Of a DNA stretch of 7,519 bases, positions 1-6,375 are shown in pieces. Below the pieces are notes generated by a model. It did no database searches, was not told the origin of the DNA, and saw only the letters and a list, made by a program, of their open reading frames with translations. Origin of the DNA: Eubacterium sp. (GTDB taxonomy: Bacteria; Bacillota; Clostridia; Oscillospirales; Acutalibacteraceae); the NCBI GenBank assembly GCA_017543725.1, contig JAFYFO010000089.1:1-7519 (forward strand). The letters run 5' to 3'. Every line of letters begins with the position of its first letter. Position 1 is the first letter of the stretch. Both the position numbers and the translations under genes were made by a program.

Positions 1-1151
1 ACGCAACAACGAGAAAATCAACCCTCCATGTTGTCGGCGACCCGAAAAACTTTATTTCAACGGGCGTTCAGAACGCTTTTGATTCAAAACTGACGGGATA
101 TAATATTATGTTCGGCGTTTACAACATCAAGCGCTACGGCAGGGGCAACGATATGAAACTGACTATCAACAGTGAACTCTGCAACGCCGCATACGAAGCG
201 CTTGACGGAAGAAAAGGAACAATCGGCATTGTTAATTATAAAACAGGCGATATAATATGTTCCGTTTCCTCCCCCTCATATGATGTTAATCATATTCCCG
301 ATAATCTTGATAACAGCGATTATTACGAGGGCGTTTATATCAACCGACTTCTTTCGGCGCACTATGTTCCGGGCTCAACCTTCAAACTTGTTACCGCAAT
401 ATGCGCCATTGAAAACATTCCCGATATCTATGAAAGAACCTGGGAATGTCACGGCGCATATCAGCCCGAAAAGGGCGTTGAAATCAAATGCAACGCAAAC
501 CACGGCGGAAAAATCAATTTCAAAAACGCGCTTGCAAAGAGTTGTAACTCCGCTTTTGCTCAGATTGCGATAGAACTCGGCGAAGAAAAACTGAGCGAAA
601 CCGCAAAGAAACTCGGAATCGGCTCAAAGATAACTGTCAGCGGAGCAATAAACGCATTCGAAGGCAATTTCAATGTTGACGGCGCTGCCGACGACCTTCT
701 GGGCTGGACCGGAATAGGCCAGGGCAAAACGAGAATAGCGCCGATAACAATGCTGAGAATAGTCAGCGCGGTTGCAAACGAAGGAAACGCAGTTTCCTTC
801 AAGATATTTGACGACTTTGCAAACCAGGCGGGCAAAGCTCTAGGCGTTTCTCTTCCGACAAACAAGGTTTCCCTTATGAGCAGCGAAACCGCGACTGCTC
901 TTAAAAAGATGCTGCGCTATAATGTTGAGGAGCAGTACGGCGACGGCAATTATAAAGGGCTCAACCTCTGCGCAAAGAGCGGAACCGCTCAGATAGACAG
1001 CAACGAAAATCATAATATTGCATGGTTTACGGGATTTATGGATGATGAAGATAATCCCTATGCTTTTGTTGTTGTTATTGAAAACGGAAATTCGGGAAGC
1101 AGAACGGCAGGTCCCGTTGCAAACCGAATTCTTCAGAAATTGGTTTCATAA
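1..1151 (+). CDS. Penicillin-binding protein, class B-like peptidoglycan D,D-transpeptidase (5'-truncated by window edge)
   Basis: This enzyme cross-links peptidoglycan stem peptides on the outer face of the membrane. The reading frame is open from nucleotide 3, and the residues before the first internal ATG (108) match the family's pre-catalytic segment (a STLHVVGD stretch near 18-41, then a STGVQ stretch near 57-71). The true start and N-terminal membrane anchor therefore lie upstream of the window. All three transpeptidase motifs are present: SxxK as STFK at 375-386 (Ser nucleophile), SxN as SCN at 540-548, and KTG-type as KSGT at 975-986. About 382 residues are visible, close to a complete transpeptidase domain. 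The family resembles PbpA/FtsI-type proteins that often sit beside a FtsW/RodA polymerase gene in Clostridia; such a partner, if present, is outside the window. It ends at TAA 1149-1151. The general function is secure; whether it serves division, elongation or sporulation cannot be decided here. Confidence 0.93.
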   Translation, partial: ATTRKSTLHVVGDPKNFISTGVQNAFDSKLTGYNIMFGVYNIKRYGRGNDMKLTINSELCNAAYEALDGRKGTIGIVNYKTGDIICSVSSPSYDVNHIPDNLDNSDYYEGVYINRLLSAHYVPGSTFKLVTAICAIENIPDIYERTWECHGAYQPEKGVEIKCNANHGGKINFKNALAKSCNSAFAQIAIELGEEKLSETAKKLGIGSKITVSGAINAFEGNFNVDGAADDLLGWTGIGQGKTRIAPITMLRIVSAVANEGNAVSFKIFDDFANQAGKALGVSLPTNKVSLMSSETATALKKMLRYNVEEQYGDGNYKGLNLCAKSGTAQIDSNENHNIAWFTGFMDDEDNPYAFVVVIENGNSGSRTAGPVANRILQKLVS

Positions 1152-1199
1152 TCCGTATTAAAACTGCATATATAAAAGTGTAGTCGTAATTTTTACGGC

Positions 1200-1246
1200 A
1201 ATCCCTCCGCCGTTTCGCGGTCACCCTACCTTTAGCAAGGGCGGCA
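1200..1246. repeat. Degenerate copy of a REP-like intergenic repeat with two hairpins
   Basis: The segment starts ATCCCTCCG, forms a small hairpin (CCGC 1207-1210 with GCGG 1217-1220), and continues into a second hairpin. The second stem pairs CCTT 1229-1232 with AAGG 1237-1240 and CC 1225-1226 with GG 1243-1244, with two mismatches between. This layout matches, from memory, an abundant intergenic repeat of gut Clostridia (AATCCCTCCG, a TTCG-like hairpin, then CACCTCCCTTT and AAGGGAGGC arms). The two stem mismatches suggest a decayed copy. A separate small hairpin (GTCGTAA 1183-1189 with TTACGGC 1193-1199, one G-T pair) directly precedes it. It may affect transcript stability or read-through between the transpeptidase and DUF4830 genes. 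The family assignment is recall, not a database match. Confidence 0.55.
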
Positions 1247-1265
1247 AATAAGATAGGAGATTTAT

Positions 1266-1739
1266 ATGCAGGTTATAACATTCAAAGCAAAGCCAAAGGC
1301 GATTTTCGGAGCAATTTTAGCGTTAACGGGAATAATAGTTATTCTTTTAACTTTTCTTTCAAACCACAGCAAGAAGGCTGAAACCGCCTCGGCTTCACCT
1401 GTTAAATGCGAAACCTCCGAACAAAGGGCGGATTATCTTTCCTCGCTTGGTTGGGAATGGAGCAGCGAAAGCGAAAAGCAGATAATTATTCCCGAGCGCT
1501 TCAACGAGGTTTACGAAAACTATAACAACGCTTTGAAAAAAAGCGGTTTCAATCTTGAAAAATATAAGGGAAAGAGCGCAACGCTCTACACCTATAATAT
1601 AACAAATCACCCATCAGAAGATGATATTATCGCCGATTTAATAGTTTCAAACGGCGTTTTAATCGGCGCTGATTTATGCAATCCATCAGCGGACCACGGA
1701 TTTTTAAAAGGACTTGAAAAGAATGACACAGCGTCTTGA
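1266..1739 (+). CDS. DUF4830-type membrane-anchored protein of unknown function
   Basis: This is a 157-residue protein with a basic N-terminus (KAKPK) and one hydrophobic segment at about residues 11-31, probably an uncleaved signal anchor. A soluble domain of about 110 residues outside the membrane follows. The domain has the pattern I associate with DUF4830: a LGWEW stretch near residue 60, then IIIPERFNEVYENYN, a GFNLEKYKGK stretch, a Y-x-Y strand and a C-terminal DLIVSNGVLIGADLC-like strand pair. Its biochemical role is unknown. The start is supported by AGGAGA at 1255-1260 with a 5-base spacer. The 3' end overlaps the pseudouridine synthase gene by 17 bp, so translation is probably coupled. 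Two cysteines lie in the exported part (near residues 48 and 136), so a disulfide is possible but unproven. Confidence 0.82.
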   Translation: MQVITFKAKPKAIFGAILALTGIIVILLTFLSNHSKKAETASASPVKCETSEQRADYLSSLGWEWSSESEKQIIIPERFNEVYENYNNALKKSGFNLEKYKGKSATLYTYNITNHPSEDDIIADLIVSNGVLIGADLCNPSADHGFLKGLEKNDTAS

Positions 1740-2448
1740 TAAGGCAGTTGCAGATAAACTCAACACAACCCGAAGCACCGCAAAGCAACTAATAAAAAAG
1801 GGTGAAGTCTGCGTTAATTCAAAGATAGTTTTATCGCCCGATTTCAAATGCGGCGACGGCGATTTGATATCGGTTTCGGGAAAAATTCTTTCGAATGAAG
1901 AATTCATCTATATAATGATGAACAAGCCGAAGGGTGTTATCAGCGCAAGCGACGGAAAGGGCGAAAAAACCGTTGTTGATATTCTTCCCGACGAAATGAA
2001 GCAAAGAAATCTTTTCCCTGCGGGCAGACTTGATAAAAACACAACGGGCTTTATGCTTATAACAAACAACGGCGAATTTGCCCACGAAATTCTCAGCCCG
2101 AAAAGGCATATAAAAAAGACATATATTGCCCTTTTGGACAAGCCTCTTGACAAAGGGGTTATAATGGATTTTGAAAGCGGAATGACTTTGGGGGAGGAAA
2201 AACTGCTTCCCGCAAAACTCACCGCTTTGAATGATGAAAAAACTCTTGCAAAGGTTGTTATCTCCCAGGGGATTTTTCATCAGATAAAAAGAATGTTTAA
2301 AAAACACGGCATTGAAGTTCTTGAACTTAAACGAACAAAAATCGGCGCCCTTCCCCTTGACGAATCGCTCAGAGAGGGAGAATGCCGATATATAACTCAA
2401 AATGAACTTGAAAAAATAAAGGATTATAACAAACAGGAGGATGAATAA
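1723..2448 (+). CDS. rsuA: RsuA-family 16S rRNA pseudouridine synthase
   Basis: It isomerises a uridine to pseudouridine in ribosomal RNA; the RsuA type targets the site equivalent to U516 of E. coli 16S rRNA. The 241-residue product has an N-terminal S4 RNA-binding domain (about residues 1-50, RLDKAVADKL to GDLISV) and a catalytic domain from about residue 60. The catalytic aspartate is D104 in GRLDKNTTG. Other family blocks are MNKPKG (66-71), SPKRHIKKTY and GIFHQIKRMF. Length and spacing match E. coli RsuA closely, and the ELKRTKIG block followed by GECRYIT favours RsuA over RluB/E/F. I place the start at ATG 1723, with AAAAGGA at 1706-1712 ten bases upstream. An in-frame TTG at 1714 would leave only one base after that site. 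The stop TAA shares its last base with the next gene's ATG, so coupling is likely. Confidence 0.9.
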   Translation: MTQRLDKAVADKLNTTRSTAKQLIKKGEVCVNSKIVLSPDFKCGDGDLISVSGKILSNEEFIYIMMNKPKGVISASDGKGEKTVVDILPDEMKQRNLFPAGRLDKNTTGFMLITNNGEFAHEILSPKRHIKKTYIALLDKPLDKGVIMDFESGMTLGEEKLLPAKLTALNDEKTLAKVVISQGIFHQIKRMFKKHGIEVLELKRTKIGALPLDESLREGECRYITQNELEKIKDYNKQEDE

Positions 2449-3737
2449 TGCTTAGAAAAAATAATTTAATTCCCGTTTCACTTATCACGGGATACCTCGG
2501 AGCGGGAAAAACAACGGTTTTAAACCATGTTCTTGCCAATCAGGAGGGCTACAAAGTTGCCGTTATAGTTAACGATATCGGCGAGGTTAATATCGACGCT
2601 TCCCTTATCGCAAAAGGCGGAAATGTCACTCAGAAAGACGGCGACCTCGTTCCGCTTTCAAACGGCTGCATTTGCTGCACGCTCAAGGTTGACCTTATGA
2701 ATCAGATTATCGACCTTGCAAAATCAAAGAAGTTTGACTACATTCTTATTGAGGCTTCGGGAATCTGCGAACCGGGTCCGATCGCAGGCTCAATCTGTAT
2801 GCTCGACGGAACGGATAAAAATGTTAAACTCCCCGGAGTTGCATATCTCGATAATATAACAACCGTTGTTGACGCCAAAAGAATGGCTGATGAATTCGGC
2901 TCGGGCGCAGACCTTCTCAAAGAAAATCTTGATGAAGAGGATATCGAAAACCTTCTCATTCAGCAGATTGAATACTGCACAACAATTGTTCTCAACAAGA
3001 TTGATGAAGTTAATGATAAAGAAAAAGCGGATGTTCTTGAAGTTATCAGAGCGCTTCAGCCGAAAGCAAAGATTATTGAAACAACATTCGGCAATGTTGA
3101 TGTTAAGGATATTCTTTCAACAAACAGATTTGATTACGAAAAAATCCTTGAAAGCGCAGGCTGGATTCAGGCAATGGAGCGCGAGGGAGAAAATTCCGAA
3201 ACTCATCACGAGGAACACGAACATCACCACGAAGACCACGATGATCACGAACACCACGACCACGATGAACACGAGCATCACCACGACCATGATGAACACG
3301 GCGGCCACGAGCACCACGGCTCACATCATCACCATCACCACCATCATCATGAAGAGGGCGAGGCAGAGGAATACGGCATTTCAACCTTTGTTTATCAGAA
3401 TGTTAAGCCCTTCAACAAAGCAAAATTTGAAACCTTTGTTTTTGCAAAATGGCCGAAGGAAGTTATCAGGGCAAAGGGACTTTTCTGGATAACCGAAGAC
3501 CCCGACACCGCATACATTTTTGAGCAGAGCGGAAAACAAAAAACCGCCGTTGACGACGGACTCTGGATTGCCGCTTTCCCCGAAAAGGATAAAAAAGAAA
3601 TTCTTGCAATGAATCCCGATATTGCTGCCGCATGGCACCCCGTTTACGGCGACAGAGTTAACAAAATCGTTTTCATCGGAAGAAAAATGGATAAAGAAGC
3701 AATCATCAAAGCGCTTGATGAATGTGTTGCCGAATAA
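2448..3737 (+). CDS. CobW/COG0523-family G3E GTPase with histidine-rich insert, putative zinc metallochaperone
   Basis: The 429-residue protein is a cytosolic G3E-clan GTPase thought to deliver metal, often zinc, to client proteins. In order it shows a Walker A loop GYLGAGKT (residues 15-22), the signature CxCC metal site C74-I-C-C77, a switch/Walker B region ILIEASG (99-105), and the guanine-specificity motif NKID (183-186). A histidine-rich linker (253-301) carries 29 histidines, and a CobW C-terminal domain runs from about 308 (FVYQNVKPF, GLFWITEDPD, GDRVNKIVFIG). AGGAGG at 2435-2440 lies seven bases before ATG 2448, which overlaps the rsuA stop as TAATG. I saw no clear Zur-type operator nearby, so metal regulation is not shown. 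Alternatives in the family include nitrile hydratase activators and cobalamin-linked CobW; no such neighbours are visible, so zinc handling is the default inference. Client unknown. Confidence 0.92.
   Translation: MLRKNNLIPVSLITGYLGAGKTTVLNHVLANQEGYKVAVIVNDIGEVNIDASLIAKGGNVTQKDGDLVPLSNGCICCTLKVDLMNQIIDLAKSKKFDYILIEASGICEPGPIAGSICMLDGTDKNVKLPGVAYLDNITTVVDAKRMADEFGSGADLLKENLDEEDIENLLIQQIEYCTTIVLNKIDEVNDKEKADVLEVIRALQPKAKIIETTFGNVDVKDILSTNRFDYEKILESAGWIQAMEREGENSETHHEEHEHHHEDHDDHEHHDHDEHEHHHDHDEHGGHEHHGSHHHHHHHHHEEGEAEEYGISTFVYQNVKPFNKAKFETFVFAKWPKEVIRAKGLFWITEDPDTAYIFEQSGKQKTAVDDGLWIAAFPEKDKKEILAMNPDIAAAWHPVYGDRVNKIVFIGRKMDKEAIIKALDECVAE
3204..3350 (+). other. Region encoding the His/Asp/Glu-rich metal-binding linker of the COG0523 GTPase
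   Basis: These 49 codons (residues 253-301) include 29 histidines, the rest mostly Asp and Glu, ending in nine consecutive histidines. CAT and CAC codons are mixed, so this is a natural low-complexity stretch, not a tag or a pure codon repeat. Such linkers between the GTPase and C-terminal domains are known in COG0523 proteins and are thought to bind zinc or related metals. Both other strand and shifted frames are open here purely because of the composition. Confidence 0.88.
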
Positions 3738-3741
3738 AATT

Positions 3742-3778
3742 AAGAGGCTGTCTCACGAAAAAAGTGAGGCAGCCTCTT
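3742..3778. terminator. Bidirectional intrinsic terminator between convergent genes
   Basis: AAGAGGCTGTCTCAC (3742-3756) pairs with GTGAGGCAGCCTCTT (3764-3778) in a 15-bp stem containing one G-T pair, around a GAAAAAA loop. The rightward side runs on into TTTTCTT, giving a U-rich tail after the COG0523 gene. On the leftward side the tail is TTAATTTTATT, weaker but plausible for the peptidase gene, whose stop codon lies only three bases away. Confidence 0.88.
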
Positions 3779-3781
3779 TTC

Positions 3782-4354
3782 TTATAGAACTAAGCAATCG
3801 TCATCCGAAATGCGATAAACCTTGTATTTTCCCTCCTTTTCCGCTTCAAGAGCGTATTTCTCTCTTTCCTGCGAAAAATGGCAGATAAGAATTCCGTCAA
3901 AAAAATTCAGCCCGTTGAAATCGGAAAAGCCCTTCGGAATTTCATCAAAATTTTTAATATGCTCAATATTGCTTGAAGCGATATGCGCGCCTGCGCTTGA
4001 GCCGATATAGGTTACGCCTTTATTGATAACATAATCACTGATTATTTTATCCGCACCCGACGCCCTTATTTTATTAAGCGTTGCAAAGGTGTTTCCTCCG
4101 CCGATAAAGATTAAATCTATATCGGGATAATCAAAATCTTCGGGATTATCATAATCAAAAACAAATATATTCTTTTTTGCAAAGCCGCATTTTTTAAGCC
4201 TGTCGCGATATGCGCGCTTTTCAAGGTTTTCCCTTGTGAAATTCTCGTTAACAAAATAAAGAATCCGACATTCCTTTATATCCTTCGGAAGATTTTCAAG
4301 AATTATTCTTTTGGAATTTTCATTATTGAAATCCATTGAACTGAGCAAAAGCAT
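3782..4354 (-). CDS. Peptidase S51 / PepE-like protein (class I glutamine amidotransferase-like fold)
   Basis: The 190-residue product resembles the S51 family of serine peptidases (PepE, cyanophycinase), which in E. coli cleave Asp-X dipeptides. Visible signatures are GGGNTF (residues about 85-90), the nucleophile elbow IGSSAGAHIA (Ser in the GxSAG pattern, about 117-126), and a conserved histidine in ILICHFSQEREKY (about 155-167), placed as in PepE. There is no signal peptide, so it is probably cytosolic. The start ATG at 4354 is preceded by a strong GGGGGAGG site (4362-4369 on the other strand) eight bases away. The product is shorter than E. coli PepE (about 229 residues). It stops at SDDDCLVL, directly beside the terminator, so the usual final strands seem to be missing. 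Substrate specificity is unknown; activity is likely if the shortened end is natural. Confidence 0.85.
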   Translation of the reverse strand: MLLLSSMDFNNENSKRIILENLPKDIKECRILYFVNENFTRENLEKRAYRDRLKKCGFAKKNIFVFDYDNPEDFDYPDIDLIFIGGGNTFATLNKIRASGADKIISDYVINKGVTYIGSSAGAHIASSNIEHIKNFDEIPKGFSDFNGLNFFDGILICHFSQEREKYALEAEKEGKYKVYRISDDDCLVL

Positions 4355-4372
4355 ATTTTCAGCCTCCCCCTT

Positions 4373-4392
4373 TAATTATGTTAACATAATTA
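4373..4392. promoter_or_regulatory. Perfect 20-bp palindrome, candidate operator
   Basis: TAATTATGTTAACATAATTA reads the same on both strands, centred on GTTAAC between the peptidase and YitT start codons. It begins four bases upstream of the peptidase gene's ribosome binding site, where a repressor could block that gene's transcription. It lacks a GC-rich stem and U-tract, so it is not a terminator. A second perfect palindrome, TATGCGCATA at 4410-4419, is centred 32 bp away, about three helical turns. I cannot assign it to a known regulator. Confidence 0.5.
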
Positions 4393-4444
4393 TGTATTAA
4401 AAAGAGATATATGCGCATAATGTATAAATATTCTATAAACTCTC

Positions 4445-4473
4445 TTGATTTTTCGCTTTTCTTTTACTAAGAT
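4445..4473 (+). promoter_or_regulatory. Candidate sigma-A promoter for the YitT-family gene
   Basis: TTGATT (4445-4450) and TAAGAT (4468-4473) are separated by 17 bp and each matches the consensus at four of six positions. Transcription from it would start near 4480, leaving a very short leader that begins at the GGAGG ribosome binding site. That weakens the call; TATAAA elements at 4423 and 4434 lack good partners. Confidence 0.35.
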
Positions 4474-4492
4474 ACTTTCGGAGGCGCATAAA

Positions 4493-5371
4493 ATGAAAAA
4501 CAAAAAGCATATTCTTGATATTTTAACAACCGCATTTATGGTTGTTGCCGGAAACGCGCTGCTTGCGTTTCTTGTTTCGGCTTTTATTATTCCCCACAAT
4601 ATTATTATGGGAGGAACAACGGGCATAGCGCTTGTTCTCGCAAAGCTTTTTCCGATAGACACCGCCCTTGTTGTTTTCCTTTTAAACACCGTTTTATTGG
4701 TTTTAGGGCTTATTATAATAGGAAGAAAACTCTTTTTCACCTCGATTGCAAGCACCTTTTTATATCCCCTGTTTTTATCCCTGTTTCAGAAAATTCCCGG
4801 CATTGATAAACTGACGGATAATTCGCTGCTTGCCGCGCTTTTCGCAGGCGTTTTGATGGGACTTTCGCTCGGAATTGTTATGCGCGTCGGCTCTTCAACC
4901 GGAGGTATGGATATAACAAATCTTATTTTGGCTAAAGTTTTTCATAAATCGGTTGCCATTTTCGTTTATATAACGGATATCATAGTTGTCGGCGCTCAGG
5001 CGATTGTTTCGGATTCCGAAAGCATTATGCTTGGAATTGTTGTTCTCGTTCTTGAAAGCATTGTTCTTGATAAGGCAATGGTTTTGGGTCAGTCGCAGAT
5101 TGAATTATTCGTTATTTCTCAGAAATACGAGGAAATAAGAACAATGCTTTTAACCGACCTTGGAGTCGGCGTTACAATGAGTTATATCGAAACGGGCGCT
5201 CTCAGGGAAAAAGGAAAGGGCATAATCTGCGTTATTCATCCGCGAAAACTCTATGCCGCAAACGAATTGATAAGAAGCATAGACCCCGAAGCCTTCGTTA
5301 CCGTTACAAAAATAAAAGAAGTCCGAGGACGGGGCTTCACACAGGAGAAGCAAACCATTGAACTGCAATAA
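4493..5371 (+). CDS. YitT family membrane protein (five-helix membrane domain plus C-terminal DUF2179)
   Basis: This 292-residue integral membrane protein belongs to the YitT family, widespread in Bacillota and of unsettled function; transport has been suggested. Hydrophobic segments at about residues 12-33, 45-75, 83-100, 114-135 and 150-190 form the membrane part. Family blocks are MGGTTGIALVLAKLF (about 39-53), GLSLGIVMRVGSSTGGMD (about 123-140) and a following NLILAK helix. A cytosolic DUF2179 domain follows from about residue 210 (LGVGVTMSYIETG, KGIICVIHPRKL, IDPEAFVTVTKIKEVRGRGF). The ATG at 4493 is chosen because GGAGG at 4480-4484 lies eight bases upstream; an in-frame upstream extension from 4445 has no ribosome site and adds a non-conserved leader. 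It diverges from the peptidase gene and converges on the zinc-ribbon gene, so it is probably transcribed alone. No substrate can be inferred. Confidence 0.92.
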   Translation: MKNKKHILDILTTAFMVVAGNALLAFLVSAFIIPHNIIMGGTTGIALVLAKLFPIDTALVVFLLNTVLLVLGLIIIGRKLFFTSIASTFLYPLFLSLFQKIPGIDKLTDNSLLAALFAGVLMGLSLGIVMRVGSSTGGMDITNLILAKVFHKSVAIFVYITDIIVVGAQAIVSDSESIMLGIVVLVLESIVLDKAMVLGQSQIELFVISQKYEEIRTMLLTDLGVGVTMSYIETGALREKGKGIICVIHPRKLYAANELIRSIDPEAFVTVTKIKEVRGRGFTQEKQTIELQ

Positions 5372-5382
5372 AAACAACCGAT

Positions 5383-5410
5383 AACGCGCAACGCGAAACG
5401 CGAAACGCGA
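5383..5410. repeat. 7-bp tandem repeat, four units of AACGCG(A/C)
   Basis: Four head-to-tail units occupy 28 bp: AACGCGC once, then AACGCGA three times, followed by a partial AAC. They lie between the YitT stop codon and the shared terminator, where copy number could vary by slippage without harming a protein. No function is evident. Confidence 0.85.
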
Positions 5411-5417
5411 AACTAAA

Positions 5418-5443
5418 AAAAGGAGTGCCGAAGCACTCCTTTT
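5418..5443. terminator. Bidirectional intrinsic terminator between YitT and zinc-ribbon genes
   Basis: AAAAGGAGTGC (5418-5428) pairs with GCACTCCTTTT (5433-5443) in an 11-bp stem. Read leftward, the loop is TTCG closed by C-G, a very stable tetraloop, and the stem ends in seven Ts (complement of A5415-5421), ideal for stopping the zinc-ribbon transcript. Read rightward, the tail TTTTAATTT can stop YitT. The zinc-ribbon stop codon (5442-5444) overlaps the stem base. Confidence 0.9.
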
Positions 5444-6254
5444 AATTTATTGGGTTTCCGTTTGAGGTATAAACCATTTTGCCGTCCTTGTCCCAGCTGA
5501 CGTCTCTTGCAGAGTAATACATTGTTCCGTCCGTATCCTTAAATGGAACGCTTGAAGGAATATTTCCAAACTCTTTCTCGGCATCAACAAAATATCCGTT
5601 GCTGTCAACCAATGCAGCCTCGCTTGAAATCTTTTTAGAGCCTGAAACAGAAACATATAAATCAGCCTCAAATGTGAAAATGTTACCGTCTTTATCATAA
5701 AAGTAAACATTGTATGGGTCGCTATATGGTTTTCCCTCTCGGTCGTAATAAACAATCTTTCCGTTTTCCTCATAACCGAAGCGAATATCGTCATAAAGAT
5801 AATCATCAAATTCTTCAACAATTACTTCTTCATCAACAGCCCACGGGCTATACTGGGTATACCACGCATCAAAGGCGAAAAGAACAGCGCCTGCTGCAAG
5901 AAGCGCAATTATGGTTGTTTTGATTGAACCAACGTTTTCATAATGCTTTGGCGCAAAATGATTATTGCCGCATTTGGGGCAGACCTTGGCGTTTTTCGGG
6001 GCTTTTTTGCCACATTTTGTGCAGACAATCGGAACCTTCGTGTGCAACATTCTGCGAAAAACAAAATAAATCGCAGTGGTAAATCCGCCGAAAATTAAGG
6101 ATAAAGCAGTCCATAAAACTCTGTATTTAATATGGTTGATTTTTGAATCAATATAAACCGCAACAGCAAAGAAAATGTGCGCCAGCGCAGTTATTCCCAT
6201 TGAAATTAGAGCGGTCTGCGTGTTGCTTTCAAAAAACGCCTTAATAAATTCCAT
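5442..6254 (-). CDS. Zinc-ribbon membrane protein with extracytoplasmic Asp/Gly repeat domain, function unknown
   Basis: I do not recognise a named family for this 270-residue protein. Three membrane segments are predicted at about residues 13-35, 46-66 and 111-130. Between the second and third sits a zinc ribbon with CxxC pairs at C78/C81 and C92/C95 (CTKCGKKAPKNAKVCPKCG), preceded by basic residues, so the ribbon is probably cytosolic. The last 140 residues are acidic, lie outside the membrane by this topology, and contain at least five similar strand-turn units built on a D/E-x-x-G core followed by aromatic residues (YYDREGKPY, YFYDKDGNIF, LVDSNGYFV, FKDTDGTMYY, SWDKDGKMVY). The start ATG has GAGG six bases upstream on the coding strand. 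It appears monocistronic, with its own promoter and terminator. A sensor or envelope-associated role is possible but is only inference. Confidence 0.8.
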   Translation of the reverse strand: MEFIKAFFESNTQTALISMGITALAHIFFAVAVYIDSKINHIKYRVLWTALSLIFGGFTTAIYFVFRRMLHTKVPIVCTKCGKKAPKNAKVCPKCGNNHFAPKHYENVGSIKTTIIALLAAGAVLFAFDAWYTQYSPWAVDEEVIVEEFDDYLYDDIRFGYEENGKIVYYDREGKPYSDPYNVYFYDKDGNIFTFEADLYVSVSGSKKISSEAALVDSNGYFVDAEKEFGNIPSSVPFKDTDGTMYYSARDVSWDKDGKMVYTSNGNPIN

Positions 6255-6315
6255 ATCGCACCTCAGATAATGTTTCTGTTAATAAGTCACACTAAACAAA
6301 AAATATGTCAAAAGT

Positions 6316-6344
6316 ATTTTACAACAATTAAAAACGAAAATCAA
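6316..6344 (-). promoter_or_regulatory. Candidate sigma-A promoter for the zinc-ribbon membrane protein gene
   Basis: On the leftward strand TTGATT (6339-6344) and TAAAAT (6316-6321) are spaced 17 bp apart; the -10 matches consensus at five of six bases and the -35 at four. Transcription would begin near 6309, giving a leader of about 55 bases before the ATG at 6254. A TTGACA at 6306-6311 lacks a -10 at usual spacing. Confidence 0.55.
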
Positions 6345-6375
6345 CAGCACACTAACCACCAGCCGCTAACAAAAA

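Noticed and set aside
108..110. ATG 108 as the true start of the transpeptidase.
   Set aside because: The frame is open to the window edge and the upstream residues match conserved family sequence, so the gene begins outside the window.
1171..1176. TATAAA near 1171 as the -10 of a promoter for the DUF4830 gene.
   Set aside because: No reasonable -35 lies 16-18 bp upstream, so I do not call a promoter; the gene may be read through from the transpeptidase gene.
1714..1722. TTG at 1714 as the start of rsuA.
   Set aside because: Only one base separates it from the AAAAGGA site, whereas ATG 1723 has usable spacing and gives the expected family N-terminus.
3323..3350. Nine-histidine run as an engineered tag or vector contamination.
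   Set aside because: It is inside the protein, uses mixed CAT/CAC codons, is embedded in a longer natural His/Asp/Glu stretch, and both flanking domains match the family.
3103..3384. Open frames on both strands across the histidine-rich region, including a very hydrophobic Val/Phe-rich leftward one that resembles a membrane protein.
   Set aside because: They result from the GAT/CAC/GAA repeat composition of the GTPase linker read in other frames; none has a ribosome site and the GTPase frame is unambiguous.
5383..5410. CRISPR array.
   Set aside because: Units are 7 bp, directly adjacent with no spacers, and no cas genes are nearby.
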